DNA of 27,389 bases, taken from Bacteroides sp. CAG:1060 (GTDB taxonomy: Bacteria; Bacteroidota; Bacteroidia; Bacteroidales; UBA932). Positions 24,575 to 27,389 of this stretch are shown here, in pieces (positions within the stretch are counted from its first letter, which is position 1; each line of letters opens with the position of its first letter). The notes beneath the pieces are model-generated. The model was not told where the DNA came from. It searched no databases and saw nothing but the letters and a program-made list of their open reading frames with translations. The stretch covers positions 1 to 27,389 of the forward strand of contig HF986305.1 of assembly GCA_000432655.1 (NCBI GenBank), given 5' to 3'. Position numbers and translations under genes: made by a program.

Positions 24575-25741
24575 ATGAACAAGACTTCAACCAAGGGCCT
24601 GTATGCCCTTGCAGCCGGGACCCTGGGATTCGGCATCACGGAATATGTAATGATGGGAATTCTTCCCAACCTTGCAGCGGACCTGGCAATCTCCATACCG
24701 CAAGCCGGACATCTGATTTCCGTCTATGCTCTTGGCGTCTGCGTAGGCGCACCTTTGGCAGTAATCGTTTCGCGAGGGAAGGGATTGAGAAGCATTCTCG
24801 TCGGACTTATCTGCATCCAGCTCCTCGGAGGCATTATCACCACCTTTGCGCCCAACTACTATGTAGCCATGCTCTCCAGATTCATATCCGGACTCCCCCA
24901 TGGAGCATTTTTCGGAGTAGGAAGCATCGTGGCCGAAAGGCTTGCGGACAAGAGCAAAAGCACCACGGCCATTTCAATAATGGTAATGGGCATGACTATT
25001 GCCAATCTCATCGGCGTTCCGCTGGGGACCCTCATGGGAGAAGAAGTAAGCTGGCGCATTGTCTTCGCGTTTTCTTCATTCTGGAGCATCCTGACCATTT
25101 TCCTCATTTTGAGATGGATACCAAGGCTGCCGGCATTGGAGGACCATGGTATAAAAGCACAATTCTCATTCCTGAGAAAGCCGGAACCATGGCTCATTCT
25201 CGCGGTCACCATGGCCGGAAACGGCGGCATATTCTGCTACTACAGCTATGTCAGTCCGATGATGACAGAGGTCGCCGGATTCCCATCTTCCGCCATGACC
25301 CTGATAATGATTCTGGCAGGAGTCGGAATGTGCGTCGGCAACCTCGCCGGAGGACGGCTTTCGGACAAATACTCCCCTACAAAGGTCATATTTGTAATAC
25401 AGATTCTGATGGTGGCTGCGCTTGCCGTCCTGTTCCTTGGGGCAAGCAACAAGATTATCGCTCCGCTTATGACCGTCTTATGCTGCGGAGGGCTGTTTGC
25501 AGTGTCCTCTCCACAGCAGCATCTTATCATCAAATTCTCCCCTGGCGGGGAAATGATGGGAGGAGCGATGATTCAGCTCGCATTCAACCTTGGTAACGCC
25601 ATCGGGGCCTACTGCGGAGGACTGCCTATCGACCATGGCGCCGGAGTGAGATACAGCGCCCTTATAGGAGTCGGATTCATTTGCATTGGAGTCCTTCTCG
25701 CACATATCCTCCATTCAAGAGTAAAAAAAGCCGGATACTAA
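24575..25741 (+). CDS. Major facilitator transporter, AraJ/DHA1-like
   Basis: The 388-residue protein has about 12 hydrophobic segments. Its N-terminus (TLGFGITEYVMMGILPNLAADL...AGHLISVYALGVCVGAPL) closely follows the AraJ/YdhP/chloramphenicol-resistance type of MFS efflux carriers, and GGRLSDKYSPTKVI marks the start of the second half. Substrates of this group include sugars, arabinose-type compounds and drugs; a proton-driven exporter is likely. Position one base behind GH97 suggests handling of its sugar product, but that is only inference. The gene ends within a strong terminator whose left arm encodes the last residues (KKAGY). Confidence 0.85.
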   Translation: MNKTSTKGLYALAAGTLGFGITEYVMMGILPNLAADLAISIPQAGHLISVYALGVCVGAPLAVIVSRGKGLRSILVGLICIQLLGGIITTFAPNYYVAMLSRFISGLPHGAFFGVGSIVAERLADKSKSTTAISIMVMGMTIANLIGVPLGTLMGEEVSWRIVFAFSSFWSILTIFLILRWIPRLPALEDHGIKAQFSFLRKPEPWLILAVTMAGNGGIFCYYSYVSPMMTEVAGFPSSAMTLIMILAGVGMCVGNLAGGRLSDKYSPTKVIFVIQILMVAALAVLFLGASNKIIAPLMTVLCCGGLFAVSSPQQHLIIKFSPGGEMMGGAMIQLAFNLGNAIGAYCGGLPIDHGAGVRYSALIGVGFICIGVLLAHILHSRVKKAGY

Positions 25742-25752
25742 TCCGGTTTTTT
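25724..25752 (+). terminator. Rho-independent terminator of pyrG-GH97-MFS
   Basis: CCGGAT (25731-25736) and ATCCGG (25741-25746) form a perfect stem with an ACTA loop, extended by a G-U pair and A-T pairs to the flanking A run and T run (25747-25752). The MFS stop codon is in the loop/right arm. It ends 2 bases before the next promoter box. Confidence 0.9.
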
Positions 25753-25754
25753 AG

Positions 25755-25762
25755 TATATTTG
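25755..25762 (+). promoter_or_regulatory. -7 promoter box of the TPP-riboswitch operon
   Basis: TATATTTG, directly after the terminator and about 15 bases before the riboswitch. No TTG is found at the usual -33 distance, where the terminator stem lies instead. Confidence 0.7.
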
Positions 25763-25770
25763 CACCATGA

Positions 25771-25855
25771 ACATCAAAGGGGTGCCAATATGTTGTTGGC
25801 TGAGATTATACCCTCAAAACCTGAAGCAGATAATGCTGCCGTAGGGATTGAGAAC
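25771..25855 (+). ncRNA. TPP riboswitch (THI box)
   Basis: The conserved core is present in order: GGGGTGCC (25779-25786), a P3-like GCC...GGC arm, CTGAGA (25800-25805), ACCC (25810-25813), ACCTGA (25819-25824), the GCAG/CTGC stem around ATAATG (25826-25839) and GTAGGGA (25841-25847). TCAA (25774-25777) and TTGA (25848-25851) can close helix P1. It binds thiamin pyrophosphate and would repress the operon when the cofactor is plentiful. The genes behind it (tenA, thiD) agree. A perfect 7-bp inverted repeat (25859-25865 with 25874-25880) follows and may belong to the expression platform; it lacks a T run, so control may be at translation. Confidence 0.93.
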
Positions 25856-25919
25856 AGAATAGTTCACGCCACGGAACTATACAATTCCCCGGATGTCTGA
25901 CATTTAAACATTTAGAATT

Positions 25920-26624
25920 ATGGGTTATCAGGCATTTGACCAGTACGCATCCGAATATGATGCGTGGTTTTTGGAAAACACCAACGTCCTTGAGACAGAA
26001 TTGAGACTTGTAGCATCCTGTCTCGAAAATTCAGGTTCCATTCTTTCTATCGGATGCGGAAGCGCCTTGTTCGAGAAACTGCTTTCTGACAAATACGGCA
26101 TCCGCATAGCTCATGGCATCGAACCGGCCGAAGGAATGGCGGTAATAGCAAGAAAACGCGGATTCGATGTGGAGATCAACACAGCGGAAGAAGCCGATTA
26201 CGGAGAAGAACTGTACGACACGGTACTCTTCAACGGATGTCCGTGCTACATGCAGGATCTCGGATTGGCGCTGAGGAAGTCACACAAGGCCCTTCGCAAA
26301 GGCGGCAAGGCTGTCGTGATAGACATTCCGAAAGAGAGTGCATACGGTCTCATCTACAACCTCGCCCTTGCTGTAGGCACATGGGATCACCCTCTCCTTG
26401 AAGGATGCAAGCCGAAGGACCCATATCCGATAGAACTCGTAAAACAGGCCAACTGGCGTACCACCAAAGAGAAGTCAGATACCCTTATCGCAAACGGATT
26501 CTCGGATCTTGAGTACCGGCAGACGCTGACGCTCGACCCGCACTACTCATTCACAACGGTAGAAGACCCAATCGAAGGCTATGACAGAGGCTCTTATGTA
26601 GCCATCATCGGATACAAGAAATAG
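25920..26624 (+). CDS. Class I SAM-dependent methyltransferase, first gene of a thiamin operon
   Basis: The 234-residue protein shows a class I methyltransferase fold: YASEYDAWF at 9-17, motif I ILSIGCGSA at 41-49, the acidic residue E68 ending the second strand (HGIEPAEG), YDTVLFNGCPCYM around 75-90 of the sheet edge, and KALRKGGKAVVID before the C-terminal part. Motif I lacks the third glycine of GxGxG. It is preceded by a TPP riboswitch and followed 12 bases later by tenA, so it is under thiamin control. No standard thiamin-pathway step uses such a methyltransferase, and its substrate cannot be told from sequence. Salvage or repair of a modified thiamin fragment is a guess. Confidence 0.82.
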   Translation: MGYQAFDQYASEYDAWFLENTNVLETELRLVASCLENSGSILSIGCGSALFEKLLSDKYGIRIAHGIEPAEGMAVIARKRGFDVEINTAEEADYGEELYDTVLFNGCPCYMQDLGLALRKSHKALRKGGKAVVIDIPKESAYGLIYNLALAVGTWDHPLLEGCKPKDPYPIELVKQANWRTTKEKSDTLIANGFSDLEYRQTLTLDPHYSFTTVEDPIEGYDRGSYVAIIGYKK

Positions 26625-26636
26625 AAAAGCCCGATT

Positions 26637-27275
26637 ATGAGTTGGAGCGAAGAAGCATACAGGAGCGTAACTTCCATACTGGAGGATATAAAGGCACATC
26701 CTTTCATCCGCGAGCTTGCCTTGGGGACCCTTTCCAAAGACAAGTTTTCAAGGTACATCGCCCAGGACAAGATATATCTTAAGGGGTACGCGGCCGAGAT
26801 GGAAGCCATATCGCAGATGCTCCCGCCGGGCCGCTACGCCGAGATGTTCAGACAGTTCGCAAAAGACGGGATGGAATCGGAGAACAGTCTCCACGAACTT
26901 CTCGCCGGCACCATAGGCGTCCTCCACGATGCTGAGCCCATGGAAGGCACTTTGGAGTATCTCGGACACACATCGGAGATTATCCGGAGCAAGGACCTTG
27001 CACTATCACTCGCTGCCACTCTTCCCTGCACATGGATATACAACGAAGTCGGAAAGTATCTTCAGGGTATCGCCTCTTCAGACTCAAATCCATACAGGGA
27101 CTGGATAGAGTGCTATTCGTCCCCGCTTATGGACGAAGGCGCCAGATGCTGCATAGAGCTCACGGATTCGGTAGCATCACAGCAGTCGGAAGAAAGACGC
27201 AGGCTCATGACCATGGCATTTGTGAAATCGACCCAGTTTGAATGGATATTCTGGGATCAGGCATACAACGATTGA
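26637..27275 (+). CDS. tenA: Thiaminase II / aminopyrimidine aminohydrolase (TenA)
   Basis: The 212-residue all-helical protein has the TenA active-site residues: D44 (IAQDKIYL), C131 (LPCTWIYNEVG) and E202 (STQFEWIFWDQAY). The cysteine marks the TenA_C group, whose known role is to hydrolyse 4-amino-5-aminomethyl-2-methylpyrimidine to HMP, recycling degraded thiamin. HMP is then phosphorylated by ThiD, encoded next. The gene lies between the methyltransferase and thiD and shares the TPP riboswitch. The ATG at 26637 is 12 bases after the previous stop. Confidence 0.93.
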   Translation: MSWSEEAYRSVTSILEDIKAHPFIRELALGTLSKDKFSRYIAQDKIYLKGYAAEMEAISQMLPPGRYAEMFRQFAKDGMESENSLHELLAGTIGVLHDAEPMEGTLEYLGHTSEIIRSKDLALSLAATLPCTWIYNEVGKYLQGIASSDSNPYRDWIECYSSPLMDEGARCCIELTDSVASQQSEERRRLMTMAFVKSTQFEWIFWDQAYND

Positions 27276-27276
27276 A

Positions 27277-27389
27277 ATGAAACGATACAATACAGTTCTC
27301 ACCATCGCCGGCAGCGACTCCGGAGGAGGCGCTGGCGCACAGGCGGACATCAAAACGATTTCCGCCTGTGGACGCTATGCAGCATCGGC
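27277..27389 (+). CDS. thiD: Hydroxymethylpyrimidine (phosphate) kinase, N-terminal part, cut by window end
   Basis: The 37 visible residues begin MKRYNTVLTIAGSDSGGGAG and continue AQADIKTISA, the ThiD N-terminal signature of the ribokinase-like HMP/HMP-P kinases. It would phosphorylate HMP twice to HMP-PP for joining with the thiazole. The start follows the tenA stop by one base. The rest of the gene, and any fused ThiE domain, lies outside the window. Confidence 0.9.
   Translation, partial: MKRYNTVLTIAGSDSGGGAGAQADIKTISACGRYAAS

Noticed and set aside
23740-24696. 318-aa minus-strand open frame
   Set aside because: It is antisense to the GH97 gene and the start of the MFS gene; no domain is seen.

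Overview
The window looks like a chromosomal segment of a Bacteroidota, most likely order Bacteroidales. Twelve copies of the -7 box TAnnTTTG lie just upstream of genes or operons, usually without a clear Shine-Dalgarno sequence. The gene content also fits: GH97 lipoprotein, xanthan-lyase-like amidase, lipoprotein C11 peptidase, long TPR protein with an ELG...YC tail, and bL25 with a CTC domain. No phage, insertion sequence, CRISPR array, tRNA or rRNA was recognised. The genus cannot be read from the sequence.

Layout. 1-259 is gene-free and holds a decayed C-rich repeat. 260-1150 (-) is an M28-fold protein that has lost nearly all of its metal-binding residues; it diverges from a + strand run (1202-9169) of TPR protein, WalJ/YycJ-type metallo-beta-lactamase-fold hydrolase, MsbA-like ABC exporter (own promoter), VanZ-like protein and a large exported amidase/xanthan-lyase-like protein. 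Facing it is a - strand operon (12967 to 9159): dTDP-glucose 4,6-dehydratase, PAP2 phosphatase and a CapD/FlaA1-type membrane nucleotide-sugar dehydratase, i.e. surface polysaccharide synthesis. rnhA and pdxA (+) diverge from it and meet trpS and recA (-). A HAD phosphatase (+) meets a Xer recombinase (-), which diverges from a C11 lipoprotein peptidase (+). Then rplY-pth (+) and pyrG-GH97-MFS (+) follow. A rho-independent terminator closes the MFS gene and abuts the promoter of a TPP-riboswitch operon: SAM methyltransferase, tenA and thiD, the last cut by the window edge.

Most genes are housekeeping or envelope functions packed with ATGA overlaps. The points most worth following are: (i) an uncharacterised methyltransferase as first gene of a TPP-riboswitch thiamin-salvage operon; (ii) the apparently dead M28 fold; (iii) promoter boxes so close to the start codons of rnhA, xer, the C11 peptidase gene and pyrG that their mRNAs should be leaderless or nearly so, with three TTG 'starts' of open frames falling exactly on the TTG of a promoter box; (iv) structured leaders in front of rplY and recA, and inverted repeats at the pth/pyrG junction; (v) the degenerate repeat at the left edge.
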